DNA of 64,000 nt from UBA7672 sp030824255 (lineage in GTDB: Bacteria > Pseudomonadota > Alphaproteobacteria > Caulobacterales > Hyphomonadaceae): contig OW818686.1 in assembly GCA_942493305.1 (NCBI GenBank), forward strand, positions 4,278,001 through 4,342,000. Direction: 5' to 3'. The notes below the pieces were generated by a model. That model did no database searches. It worked only from the letters and a program-made list of their open reading frames with translations, and was not told the origin of the DNA. Every line of letters begins with the position of its first letter. The first letter of the stretch is position 1. This document shows positions 1 through 8,799 of the stretch, piece after piece. The translations under genes were made by a program, and so were the position numbers.

Positions 1-721
1 GTGAGTAGAGCACGCCTTTCGGATCGCCCGTCGTGCCCGAGGTGTAGCAGAGGCCGCATGCGGCGTTCTCCTCGAAGTCGCCCCAGACGACATCCTTCGA
101 CTGGCCGCCGATGTATTCTTCATACGTGCGCAGGTTCGTCATCGCCGACTGCGGCTTGTGGGCGGCATCCGTCAGCACGATGAAGTGCTTCACCGACGGC
201 ACCTTGTCCTTGATGGCCTCGATGATCGGATGGAATGTGATGTCGTAGAAGACGTGGGTGTCTTCGGCGTGGTTGATGATCCAGGCGATCTGTTCCGGGA
301 ACAGGCGCGGGTTCAGCGTGTGCAGCACGGCGCCGATGCCCATCGTGCCGTACCAGCATTCCATGTGCCGCGTCGTGTTCCAGGCCAGCGTCGCGATCCG
401 GTCGCCCTTCTGCACGCCATCGCCCAGCAGCGCATTGGAGCACTGGCGCGAGCGCCAGTAGAGATCGGCGTAGGTCGACCGCACGATCGGCCCTTCGACC
501 GAGCGCGTCACGATTTCCTGGTGGCCGTGGTTCTGGAAGGCGTGCTCGAGGATCTTGTCGACCGTCAGCTTCCAATCCTGCATCAGGCCATCCATCGGAC
601 CGCGCTTGATGGGGGCAGGCATCGCAGACGCCACGCCCGGCGCTGCGACCGGCGCAGCAGGGGCAGCGGGCTTTGCCGCTTCCACTTTCTTCTCGTCCTT
701 GCCCTTGCCGAATCCGAACAT
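1..721 (-). CDS. Acyl-CoA synthetase (AMP-forming), 5' part only
   Basis: AMP-forming fatty acid-CoA ligase that activates a carboxylic acid through an acyl-adenylate. The frame is open from the ATG at 721 to the window edge, so only the first 240 residues are present. The adenylate-forming P-loop signature YTSGTTGDPKG lies at about residues 226-236. The preceding region, with a WNTTRHMECWYG segment and a NPRLFPEQI segment, is typical of medium/long-chain ligases. A clear ribosome site (GGGAGG) lies just before the ATG. The first 40 residues are a Lys/Ala/Pro-rich extension ahead of the catalytic domain, which is unusual for the family. Substrate chain length cannot be told from this part. 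Confidence 0.88.
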   Translation of the reverse strand, partial: MFGFGKGKDEKKVEAAKPAAPAAPVAAPGVASAMPAPIKRGPMDGLMQDWKLTVDKILEHAFQNHGHQEIVTRSVEGPIVRSTYADLYWRSRQCSNALLGDGVQKGDRIATLAWNTTRHMECWYGTMGIGAVLHTLNPRLFPEQIAWIINHAEDTHVFYDITFHPIIEAIKDKVPSVKHFIVLTDAAHKPQSAMTNLRTYEEYIGGQSKDVVWGDFEENAACGLCYTSGTTGDPKGVLYS

Positions 722-942
722 TCACCGCCTCCCGTACGCGCCTTTTGTGCGCTCTTGCCAGTGATACTAGACGCCGTCACCTAGCGTCGCAATTCTTTCG
801 CGATCAGAAGCCTGCACACAGAAGACGTAACGGCCCTTCCCCGCTTTTTTCGCACTTGCGGCACGGCTTGGCTTTTGGGCGCGAACCCGTCATCGAACAG
901 ACAGGGCGGCGGGTGTAGCCTTGCAGGCTTCGGGGGAATGAC

Positions 943-1326
943 ATGACGCTTCTGGTCGACAACATGCAGTGGGTGCTGCTGGTCTGTGGCCTGCTGACGC
1001 TCAGCATGGCGCAGGCGATCTTCGCGCCGCGCGCGACGATGCGGGCCTATTTCGGCGAGGCGCCGGAGAGCAGGGCCGTCGACCTTCTGATGCGGAACTG
1101 GGGAATGCTGGTTGCGGCGGGCGGCGCATTGCTGATCTACGCGGCCTTCACGCCTGAAGCGCGGCCCGTGTCGCTGATTTTCGTTGGGGCAGGCAAGCTG
1201 ATGTTCATCGCCCTGGTCCTCGCCGCCGGCGGCGGCTTTCTGAAGAAGCAGGCCGGTCTGGCGATCGTGATCGACGGGATCATGGTGGCGCTGTTCGCCG
1301 CGTACCTGCTGGCCAAATCGACCTGA
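943..1326 (+). CDS. Small four-helix membrane protein, unknown function
   Basis: A 127-residue protein with about four hydrophobic segments (residues 8-26, 48-66, 75-96 and 104-124) and almost no soluble part, so it should sit in the inner membrane. The start ATG follows a GGGGGA ribosome site. It stands alone between the divergent acyl-CoA synthetase gene and a glycerophosphodiesterase gene on the same strand. I see no catalytic motif and assign no function. The general size and helix pattern resemble small DoxX-like or other uncharacterised membrane proteins, but that is only a loose resemblance. Confidence 0.72.
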   Translation: MTLLVDNMQWVLLVCGLLTLSMAQAIFAPRATMRAYFGEAPESRAVDLLMRNWGMLVAAGGALLIYAAFTPEARPVSLIFVGAGKLMFIALVLAAGGGFLKKQAGLAIVIDGIMVALFAAYLLAKST

Positions 1327-1385
1327 GCAGCGGCTGGCCACCCGCCCCCATCCCGCGCTATCGATCATCGGAACCTGTCTGGAAC

Positions 1386-2360
1386 ATGCCCATGCGCCTC
1401 CTGCTCGCCGCCGCCTCGCTCATCGTCCTGTCGGCTTGTGGCGAGCCCGCCGACCCAACGGCCACAGCCTCGACGGACGCCGTCGCCGCCTCGACCCCGG
1501 TTGCCGAACCCAAGACCAGGCCTTCCTTCTCCACGATGAAGCTGGCCGAGCGCCTCGACTGCCTGCGCGACAGCGGGGGCATTCTGCTGATCGGCCATCG
1601 CGGCGGCCCGACGCGCGACTACCCCGAGAACGCCGTCGAAACCCTCCAGCGCACCTTTGACGCCGGTACACGCGCCATGGAGGTCGACATCGCGGAGACG
1701 AAGGATGGCCACCTCATCCTGATGCATGACGACGATCTGGAGCGCACCACCACGGGCGAGGGCCTCGTCGCCGACCACACGCTTGCCGATATCCAGAAGC
1801 TCAAGCTGGAGACCGGCAGCAAGACGACGGATTTTGCGCCTCCCACCCTGCAGGCCGCGCTGGAATGGGCGGTGAAGACCAACGCCATCGTGGAGCTCGA
1901 CAAGAAACGCTCCGCCCAGTACGGCCCGATCATCGCAGCTGTCCGCGCCGCCAAGGCCGAGAACAACGTCTTCGTCATCACCTACAATGACGATCAGGCC
2001 GTCGAGGTGCATACCCAGGCGCCCGACCTCATCATCACCGCCACCATCAATTCGGTCGAACAGCTCGACGACCTGCTGTCGCGCGGCGTGAAGGCCGAGA
2101 CGCTTCTGGCGTGGACCGGCAACACCGAGCCCAGGCCCGACCTCTGGAAAGCCCTCGCAGCGCGCGGCATCGAGAGCATCTTCGGCACCAATGGCTCGCG
2201 CGAGAACGGCTTCGACTACCGCTACTGGGAAGACGATGACGGCGCCGAGTATAATGCGCTCGCTGCCGATGGCCTGCCCATCCTCGTCACCAGCATCACC
2301 GACAAGACCTCGCGCCAGCTGAACGCCGAGCGGGACAAGGCCGGAAGCTGCAGCTTCTGA
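1386..2360 (+). CDS. Glycerophosphodiester phosphodiesterase family lipoprotein
   Basis: Predicted to hydrolyse glycerophosphodiesters to glycerol 3-phosphate and an alcohol in the cell envelope. The N-terminus is a lipoprotein signal with lipobox LSAC (Cys18). The GDPD core shows the expected sites: HRG at residue 71, Glu81 in PENAVET, the metal-binding pair in MEVDI (Glu99, Asp101) and the second catalytic His114 in LMHDDDLERTT. Length (324 aa) fits a single TIM-barrel domain plus a low-complexity linker after the signal. A second in-frame ATG two codons in (1392) could be the real start. The gene follows the small membrane protein on the same strand with a 59 bp gap. Confidence 0.87.
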   Translation: MPMRLLLAAASLIVLSACGEPADPTATASTDAVAASTPVAEPKTRPSFSTMKLAERLDCLRDSGGILLIGHRGGPTRDYPENAVETLQRTFDAGTRAMEVDIAETKDGHLILMHDDDLERTTTGEGLVADHTLADIQKLKLETGSKTTDFAPPTLQAALEWAVKTNAIVELDKKRSAQYGPIIAAVRAAKAENNVFVITYNDDQAVEVHTQAPDLIITATINSVEQLDDLLSRGVKAETLLAWTGNTEPRPDLWKALAARGIESIFGTNGSRENGFDYRYWEDDDGAEYNALAADGLPILVTSITDKTSRQLNAERDKAGSCSF

Positions 2361-2987
2361 GACGCCGTCCGCCGCTAACCATGCGCGGTGGAAACGGGGT
2401 GCATCATGGTAACCGGTGTCAGTATCCACGCCAGTCGCATGTCATTTGATAGCTGGTCCCTGCGACGTCTCATCACTCCCAGAAAAACTGCAGTTCGCCT
2501 GCTGCGCCGCAACAGCAATTCCAGCTGACTGCATTGCCCAAATGGCGCCGATATGGGCCGAAAACGCGCTGTTGCGGGGTGGTATCGTGAGAGGAATCGC
2601 CTCGCGCGCTGCTGCGGCGCGGCGACACCGGGCGCCAAGATTTCACTCGACGCGATGTGGCCCGGCTGGGTAATTGGGCATTCGCATGATCGACCGCGGC
2701 GCGCCGCGATGGATGGCGACGGCAAGAGAAGACTTGTTGCTATCAACCGGTCGTCGGACGTCCCTTTCCGGGAGGTTCCCGCGAGCCACATTCTGCAGGC
2801 GGGCGAATCGTGCTCCGCCCTTGGTCTGAAGGCATGTTGGTTGCACAGGTCGTGCTCTTGAAAAGAAGCCAGGACCAGACGGCGAGGTGACGCCGGCGTG
2901 TGGGAATCCGAAAGCGGTCGTGGTGCTCCGCGAAGAAGCCGCCTCGGTGGGTAGCCCCGATTGGGTTAGCAGTGGGAAGATGCAGAG
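2361..2987. other. Intergenic region upstream of pckG, no gene seen
   Basis: A 627 bp stretch between the glycerophosphodiesterase gene and pckG. Open frames on both strands are short, Arg/Ser-rich and without a convincing ribosome site, so none is called. In many alphaproteobacteria pckA is divergent from the chvI/chvG regulatory pair; here neither is present. The region probably holds the pckG promoter and a long leader, but I could not identify a specific operator. Confidence 0.5.
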
Positions 2988-4844
2988 ATGAACACGTCCG
3001 AAGCGCCGGTGAAATCCAAGGATGTGGCTGGCGCCGCCGGTTCCATTCCCGGCCTTGAGCCCGCTCCGACGCGCCATGCGAAACTGGTCGCGTGGGTCAA
3101 GGAAGTCGCCGCGCTCACCAAGCCGGATCGCGTCCACTGGTGCGACGGATCGGACGCCGAGTTCGAAACGCTCACGCAGGAACTGATCGCGCTCGGCACG
3201 CTGAAGCGCCTCAACCCCGCCAAGCGCCCCAATTCCTTCTATGCCGTCTCCGATCCGAAAGACGTCGCCCGCGTTGAATCGCGTACGTTCATCTGCTCCG
3301 AGAAGCAGGTTGACGCCGGCCCCCTCAACAACTGGTCCGACCCGGTCGAGATGCGCGCCAAGCTCAACGGCCTGTTCGACGGCGCCATGAAGGGCCGCAC
3401 GATGTATGTCGTGCCGTTCTGCATGGGCCCCCTGAATTCCAAGATCTCCGCCCTCGGCGTCGAGATCACCGACAGCGCCTACGTCGCTATCTCCATGCGC
3501 GTCATGACCCGCATGGGTCGCGCCGCGCTCGAGCAGATGGGCGATGACGGCTTTTACGTTCCCGCCGTCCACACGCTGGGCGCTCCGCTCAGCCCCGGCC
3601 AGAAAGACGTGCCGTGGCCCTGCAACGACGACAAATACATCGTCCACTATCCCGAAACCCGCGAGATCTGGTCTTATGGCTCCGGGTATGGCGGCAACGC
3701 CCTCCTCGGCAAGAAGTGCTACGCGCTTCGGATTGCCTCTGTGATGGCGCGTGATGAGGGCTGGCTGGCCGAGCACATGCTCATCCTCAAGCTGACGTCG
3801 CCGGAAGGCGCTTCCAAATACGTCGCCGCCGCCTTCCCGTCGGCCTGCGGCAAGACCAATCTCGCCATGCTGGAGCCCACGCTCAAAGGCTGGAAAGCCG
3901 AAACCATCGGCGATGACATCGCCTGGATGCGCTTCGGCGACGATGGCCAGCTCTACGCCATCAATCCGGAAGCCGGCTTCTTCGGCGTCGCCCCCGGCAC
4001 GTCCGCCGCCACCAACAGGAACGCGCTGGAATCCTGCGCCCGCAACACCGTCTTCACCAACGTCGCACTCACCGCAGATGGCGATGTCTGGTGGGAAGGC
4101 ATGACGAAAGAACCGCCGGAAGGCCTCACCGACTGGCGCGGCCGCGCCTGGTCGCCGGCGATGGGCGAGCCTGCCGCTCACCCCAACGCCCGCTTCGCCT
4201 GCCCGGCCGAGCAATGCCCGATCATCGCCGCCGAATGGCAGGACCCGAAGGGCGTTCCGATCTCCGCCATCCTGTTCGGCGGCCGTCGCGCATCGGCTGT
4301 CCCGCTGGTGACCGAGTCCTTCGATTGGGAGCACGGCGTGTTCATGGGCTCCACGGTCGCTTCCGAAGGCACCGCCGCCGCCGAGAACAAGGTCGGCGAA
4401 CTCCGCCGCGACCCGTTCGCGATGCTGCCCTTCTGCGGCTACAACATGGCCGACTATTTTGGCCACTGGCTGAAGATGGGCCAGAAGTCTGGCGCGAAGC
4501 TGCCGAAGATCTTCTTCGTCAACTGGTTCCGCAAGGACCGCAACGGCAAGTTCATCTGGCCGGGCTTTGGCGAGAACAGCCGCGTGCTCAAATGGATCTT
4601 CGAGCGCACCGAAGGCAAGGCTGAAGCCGTTGACACCGCCATCGGCCGCGTGCCGGCGAAATCCTCGCTGGATATCTCTGGCCTCTCGATGACCGACGAG
4701 CAGATGGACACGCTCCTCTCAGTCGACCACGAAATCTGGCGCGACGAGGCGTCGAAGATTCCCGAATTCTTCGAGAAGTTCGGCGACCGTCTTCCCAAGG
4801 CCCTGTGGAACCAGCACGAGTCGCTGATCCGCCGCCTCGGCTAG
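2988..4844 (+). CDS. pckG: Phosphoenolpyruvate carboxykinase (GTP)
   Basis: Converts oxaloacetate and GTP to phosphoenolpyruvate, CO2 and GDP, the entry step of gluconeogenesis. The 618-residue length and sequence are those of the GTP-dependent class, not the shorter ATP class usual in many alphaproteobacteria. The P-loop with the active-site cysteine, AFPSACGKTN, lies at residues 282-291 (Cys287, Lys289). The GDDIAWM segment and the guanine-binding PFCGYNM/NWFRK region are also present. The ATG has a GGAAG ribosome site. A strong hairpin with a T-run ends the unit downstream, and the next gene is convergent, so pckG is likely monocistronic. Confidence 0.97.
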   Translation: MNTSEAPVKSKDVAGAAGSIPGLEPAPTRHAKLVAWVKEVAALTKPDRVHWCDGSDAEFETLTQELIALGTLKRLNPAKRPNSFYAVSDPKDVARVESRTFICSEKQVDAGPLNNWSDPVEMRAKLNGLFDGAMKGRTMYVVPFCMGPLNSKISALGVEITDSAYVAISMRVMTRMGRAALEQMGDDGFYVPAVHTLGAPLSPGQKDVPWPCNDDKYIVHYPETREIWSYGSGYGGNALLGKKCYALRIASVMARDEGWLAEHMLILKLTSPEGASKYVAAAFPSACGKTNLAMLEPTLKGWKAETIGDDIAWMRFGDDGQLYAINPEAGFFGVAPGTSAATNRNALESCARNTVFTNVALTADGDVWWEGMTKEPPEGLTDWRGRAWSPAMGEPAAHPNARFACPAEQCPIIAAEWQDPKGVPISAILFGGRRASAVPLVTESFDWEHGVFMGSTVASEGTAAAENKVGELRRDPFAMLPFCGYNMADYFGHWLKMGQKSGAKLPKIFFVNWFRKDRNGKFIWPGFGENSRVLKWIFERTEGKAEAVDTAIGRVPAKSSLDISGLSMTDEQMDTLLSVDHEIWRDEASKIPEFFEKFGDRLPKALWNQHESLIRRLG

Positions 4845-4870
4845 AGCCTCAGCTTTCAACTACTTGGACA

Positions 4871-4900
4871 GGCCCGGCCCAAAGCCGGGCCTTTTCATTT
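4871..4900. terminator. Bidirectional terminator between pckG and a convergent lipoprotein gene
   Basis: An 8 bp perfect stem (GGCCCGGC at 4871-4878 with GCCGGGCC at 4884-4891), a short loop and a following TTTTCATTTT run. It lies in the 56 bp between two converging genes and can serve both. Confidence 0.82.
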
Positions 4901-5638
4901 TCAGCACCCGGCCTGTGTCCACGCGGGCACCGGGAATGACCGCAGCAGCGTCTGATTGACGAAGAGATAGGGCGCCACGAAGTCGTTTCCGCCGGACAGG
5001 TACTCGATCGCGAAGTCCGCCTGATAGGGCGCGCTCGCAATAACCCGCGCTTCCACCACGCCGTCGCGCGCCCGTTTGCCGAACGGCGCCTCCAGCGCGA
5101 TACGCGGGCCCGCCTCCGTGAAGATGCCGACAGTGACTTTGCTTGCAGAACAATCCGCAGCCACAACATCGGTGGTATCAACAAAGCCCGCATACGCCGG
5201 CCCGCCATCGACACCGCCGAGGCGAACGACCCTGGCGTCGCGATTGAACTTTCCGCCTCGCCCGGACGTGCGGAAGTCCGCATAGGCGCGCTGCATCAGA
5301 AACCCCATGTCCGTCCTCGCAATGTAGAACAGCGAGAGACTTCCCGCGCAATCCGCGCACGCGTCCGCTGCGTCGCTGCCGGTCAGCAGGCCAGCGCGCT
5401 CGCCCAGAACAAAGATGCCAAGCTCTTCCACGCCCGCCGGTATCCCGTCCGGGTAGGCGGCGTCCATCAACGCTGGGGTATCTTCCCGCGTGACCTCCCC
5501 GATAGGCAATCTCACAGGCTCGGGCGGCGCACTGGCCTCCGCTGCCACGATCGCAGGCGCCACGACCTCCGGCTCTCCGCATCCCGCAAGCAGGGAAGCG
5601 ACAGCGATCAAGGCCATGACAACGGCAGACCGGCGCAT
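4901..5638 (-). CDS. Lipoprotein of unknown function
   Basis: A 245-residue protein with a lipoprotein signal (lipobox LAGC near residue 20) followed by an Ala/Pro/Glu-rich linker. The mature part has several cysteines (two in DACADC) and ends in a cysteine, which suggests disulphides outside the cytoplasm. I recognise no domain. It converges on pckG and shares its terminator. Upstream, an A/T-poor gap separates it from the divergent lipoprotein gene at 5867. Confidence 0.75.
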   Translation of the reverse strand: MRRSAVVMALIAVASLLAGCGEPEVVAPAIVAAEASAPPEPVRLPIGEVTREDTPALMDAAYPDGIPAGVEELGIFVLGERAGLLTGSDAADACADCAGSLSLFYIARTDMGFLMQRAYADFRTSGRGGKFNRDARVVRLGGVDGGPAYAGFVDTTDVVAADCSASKVTVGIFTEAGPRIALEAPFGKRARDGVVEARVIASAPYQADFAIEYLSGGNDFVAPYLFVNQTLLRSFPVPAWTQAGC

Positions 5639-5866
5639 ATGCCCCCCCCTCAGCCCGCACAGTCCTGATGCGCCGCTTGCGCGATGCTCGACGTCGTCCC
5701 CGCCTCAAGTCAAGGGTAACCCCCTGTATCGACGGCGGTCCTCATTCCGTTTCACGTACAATCGAACGGCACTCGACGGTTTCACGCTTTGGCGCCTGCC
5801 CGGTCTGCACTAACTTCCCAAACAGCGCGCTTCGTTGGGATACGCGCTGTAGTTGGGGAACTGCAC

Positions 5867-6451
5867 ATGATCACTATCCGCCTCGCAGCTGGCCTTGCAA
5901 GCCTTGCAAGCCTTGCCTCCTGTGCCGCCGCTCCTCCCGTCGAACACTTCAGCGGCGCCGTCGCCAAGGTTGAATTCCTGGACGGCGACTTCATTGCAGG
6001 CACGCCAAACCGCATGCAGCCGACGCTCGCCGGCAGCTACATGCATCACGGCGACGATCGTGATTACGGCGTCGCCCGTTCGGTTGAATTCCTGTCGGTC
6101 CACGCCGGCACGGCATGCGGACCGGCCGAACGTATCGTGAAATTCAAATCTCGAACGCGCGACGCGCAAACCCGCACCGTTCATTTCAAGAGCGGCATGC
6201 CCATCAGCATTGTCGCCCGCACGGAAGGCGCCAGCCTTATCGGCAGCACGCTTTTCGGTTCGGCCGTAGCGTCCAGCGACATCGACTGCCGCTCCGTCGC
6301 AGTCTTCACGCCGCAGACCGGCCGCACCTACACCATCGTCCAGAACGAATATCGCGATGGCCGCTGTGAGATCGACGTTCGCGACAAGGAAACAAACACC
6401 GCCCCGCCCAATCTTGCCATTCGCCAGGACATCATCTGCCCGACGGCCTGA
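5867..6451 (+). CDS. Small lipoprotein of unknown function
   Basis: A 194-residue predicted lipoprotein. The frame is open further upstream, but the ATG at 5867 has a GGGGA ribosome site and begins a signal sequence with lipobox LASC, so that start is preferred. The mature domain has spaced cysteines (TACG, DIDC, GRCEID, IICP) and looks like a small beta-rich periplasmic domain. No family is recognised. The two copies of an LASLAS run inside the signal come from a short tandem DNA repeat (ccttgcaag). Confidence 0.72.
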   Translation: MITIRLAAGLASLASLASCAAAPPVEHFSGAVAKVEFLDGDFIAGTPNRMQPTLAGSYMHHGDDRDYGVARSVEFLSVHAGTACGPAERIVKFKSRTRDAQTRTVHFKSGMPISIVARTEGASLIGSTLFGSAVASSDIDCRSVAVFTPQTGRTYTIVQNEYRDGRCEIDVRDKETNTAPPNLAIRQDIICPTA

Positions 6452-6473
6452 CTGTTCTGGACGACGCCAACAA

Positions 6474-6505
6474 AAAGCCCGGCCAGAAGGCCGGGCTTTC
6501 TTTTT
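6474..6505. terminator. Bidirectional terminator
   Basis: Perfect stem AAGCCCGGCC / GGCCGGGCTT (6475-6484 with 6489-6498), an AGAA loop, and T-runs on both outgoing strands. It lies between the lipoprotein gene on the plus strand and the convergent TonB receptor gene on the minus strand. Confidence 0.85.
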
Positions 6506-6550
6506 CGAACGACACCCACTGTCCCTCGGGACGCGTTTAATGTTCGAACT

Positions 6551-8659
6551 TCAGAACCCCGCCTTCAACCCGATCCGGAAGCCGCGTCCCGCCATCGGCG
6601 CCTGGTCCTTCAGCGGCGAGGCGTGATGGCGGATCTCGTCGTCTGTCAGGTTCAGTCCTTCCACAATCAGGTCCACTTCGGGAGACAGGCGCCAAGTCGT
6701 GCGCAGGTCCACCGCCGTCCAGCCGTCTGTCGGCAGCTCGAAATCGGCGATCTTGTCCTGGTCGTCGGCCCAACGCACTTCCAGGCGCGCCTTCACGAAG
6801 CCCGTATCGGCCTCAACGCCCGCCATTGCCGAGCGAGGCGGAATGCGCGGCAGGTTGCCGCCCGCATCCAGTTTCGCACGCACAATGTCGGCCGCGCCAT
6901 CAACGCTCCAGCCCGCGCCGAACGCATCGCCGAAATCGAAGGATGCGGTGATCTCCGCGCCCGTGAATGTTGCGTCACCCTGCAGCGTCTGGAACACCGG
7001 AAGTTCGTCCAGCTCCTCGCCCGTGGGCGAGAGGTAGATGAAGTCCTCGAACGCAAAGCGATAGATGCTGCCGCCGACCTGCAGCGGACCCGCCTCCCAG
7101 CGCGCGCTACCCTCAAGGTTGATGCCGCGCTCGGTGTTCAGCGATGCGTTGCCGACTTCGTATTGGGCCGTCGCGAGGTGCGGCCCGTCCGCGAACAGCT
7201 CCACATCGTTCGGCGCACGCTCGGTCCGGCTTACCGTCGCGCCGAGGAACAGGTTTTCGGTCACGTGCCCATGCACGCCAAAGGAGGCGTTCAGCGTGTC
7301 GAACGTTTCCTTGCCGGCCAGGATGTTGTCGACCATGACGCGGTCATAGCGCAGGCCGCCTTCAACGCCCCAATCGCCCATCTCATAAGTCTCGAACGCG
7401 AACACGCCGTGGGAGTCCGTAACGGTAGGCGACACGAACGCCTCATCGCCGACCGCGCGGAAATCCCGCTGCGATGTCTGCACGCCGATCGAGCCGACAA
7501 AGCCATTGATGTCCATATGCTGCGCCTCGACGCGCGCCTCGTGGCCCTCATTGGTAAAGAACGTGCCTGGCTCGCCGGGGCCTTCAAACTCGGTGTGCTG
7601 ATAGTCGACCAGCGAGAGAGAGCCCGTTACGCGATCGAAGACCCCGTTCTCGAACGTCCAGCCGCCGCGGAAATCAACGCGCGTCTGCGCCATGTCGATA
7701 AACGGCGCTTCGGGCGTTTCGCCGACAGCCGCCAGTGCGATGTCGCCCGCAGGCAGCGCCGCGAGGGCGACTGGCACTTCTTCCTCGTGATGCGCGTGGC
7801 CGCCGACAATGCCGTACTTGTTCTCAAGCCTGCGGACCGCCACGCCGATGAAGCCGTTGTCGCCAACGTAGGAAAGGCCCGCGCTCAGCGATTGGGCCTC
7901 GACGCCGGAATTCTCAAGTGTTCCGGCGACGCCCTCGCGGTCATGCGCATGGCCATGCTCAGCCTCTTCCGCCGCATGCAGGATGTCCGATTCAGCCCAG
8001 CCCGGAATTTCCAGGTCGCCCGCCTCGCGCCGCGTCCAGCTCAACACGCCGACAAAATTGCCAGCCGTGCCCGCGCCGCGCGCCGCCAGCGTCTTGCCAT
8101 CGTCCGCACTGGTGTATCCGGCATAGCCCATCACGCTCACCGGCGCGTCGGGCAGCTCTTCGACGATCAGCCCGTCAATCACGTTCACGACGCCGCCCGC
8201 CGCCCCGCCGCCATAAGCAAGCGACGCCGGCCCGCGCAGAATCTCGATCCGTTCAGCGCCGAGCGGGTCACCGGTCACCGCATGGTCCGGGCTTGCCGCC
8301 GAGGCGTCGATCACGCCGATACCGTTGGTCAGGACCTGAACGCGCTCGGCGCCAAGGCCACGAATGACCGGGCGGCTCGCACCAGGGCCGAATGCGGTCG
8401 TCGACACCCCTGGTATGCCCGCCAGCGTATCGCCCAAGCCGCCAGCCATCCGCTCGATGATGTCCTGCTCAGTCAGCACGGTGGTCGATGCGATCAGCTC
8501 GTCTGTCGTCCTGGCCGGCCCGATTCCGGTGATGACCACCACATCGCTTCCTTCCGGGCGAAGCGGGGTCGAGGCCGGATCCCCGGCCTGCGCCATCGCG
8601 CCGGGCGCCGAAAGAGCCGCCGCCGCCACGCCCATCGCCAGCTTGGTCGCAAAACGCAT
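6551..8659 (-). CDS. TonB-dependent receptor, probably for zinc (ZnuD-like)
   Basis: A 702-residue outer-membrane receptor with a signal peptide ending AMA, a plug domain (DVVVITG start; RPVIRGLGAERVQVL and ERIEILRGPASLAYG motifs) and a beta-barrel ending in aromatic Phe. Two His/Glu-rich extracellular-type loops (EHGHAH near residue 235 and GGHAHHEEE near residue 290) are what one expects in zinc receptors of the ZnuD type. Upstream lie two overlapping copies of a GTTATA-type palindrome like a Zur box, which agrees with zinc control. A vitamin B12, haem or siderophore substrate cannot be excluded, but the loops and operator favour zinc. Confidence 0.87.
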   Translation of the reverse strand: MRFATKLAMGVAAAALSAPGAMAQAGDPASTPLRPEGSDVVVITGIGPARTTDELIASTTVLTEQDIIERMAGGLGDTLAGIPGVSTTAFGPGASRPVIRGLGAERVQVLTNGIGVIDASAASPDHAVTGDPLGAERIEILRGPASLAYGGGAAGGVVNVIDGLIVEELPDAPVSVMGYAGYTSADDGKTLAARGAGTAGNFVGVLSWTRREAGDLEIPGWAESDILHAAEEAEHGHAHDREGVAGTLENSGVEAQSLSAGLSYVGDNGFIGVAVRRLENKYGIVGGHAHHEEEVPVALAALPAGDIALAAVGETPEAPFIDMAQTRVDFRGGWTFENGVFDRVTGSLSLVDYQHTEFEGPGEPGTFFTNEGHEARVEAQHMDINGFVGSIGVQTSQRDFRAVGDEAFVSPTVTDSHGVFAFETYEMGDWGVEGGLRYDRVMVDNILAGKETFDTLNASFGVHGHVTENLFLGATVSRTERAPNDVELFADGPHLATAQYEVGNASLNTERGINLEGSARWEAGPLQVGGSIYRFAFEDFIYLSPTGEELDELPVFQTLQGDATFTGAEITASFDFGDAFGAGWSVDGAADIVRAKLDAGGNLPRIPPRSAMAGVEADTGFVKARLEVRWADDQDKIADFELPTDGWTAVDLRTTWRLSPEVDLIVEGLNLTDDEIRHHASPLKDQAPMAGRGFRIGLKAGF

Positions 8660-8674
8660 CAGTCCACTCCACGT

Positions 8675-8709
8675 ATGTTATACTGTAACGCTATGATACT
8701 GTATAACAT
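8675..8709 (-). promoter_or_regulatory. Zur-like double operator upstream of the TonB receptor
   Basis: Outer arms ATGTTATAC (8675-8683) and GTATAACAT (8701-8709) form a perfect 9 bp inverted repeat. Each half is itself part of a 13 bp GTTAYANTRTAAC-like element, the second being close to the reverse complement of the first (11 of 13 positions). The element ends 16 bp upstream of the receptor's ATG, a position where a repressor would block transcription. It resembles the zinc-uptake regulator box of Gram-negative bacteria (core GTTATAnnATAAC). Confidence 0.6.
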
Positions 8710-8799
8710 CACGCAAGTGCAGAAATGACCGCGCGATGCGGTGCACTTTTTCGGGGTTTGCCGCTAAGCAAGGCGCCAGCCGCCGGAGACCCTCCACCG

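Noticed and set aside
2375..2861. Short frames on both strands in the gap before pckG.
   Set aside because: No ribosome site, no signal and biased composition; possible but not supported.
2643..4466. A 607-codon open frame antisense to pckG.
   Set aside because: It lies opposite a firmly identified gene and shows Gly/Ala/Arg/His-biased translation typical of a high-GC shadow frame; no ribosome site or domain.
6623..8728. A 701-codon open frame antisense to the zinc-type TonB receptor.
   Set aside because: Same shadow pattern, Arg-rich with no recognisable motif, while the minus strand has a complete receptor.
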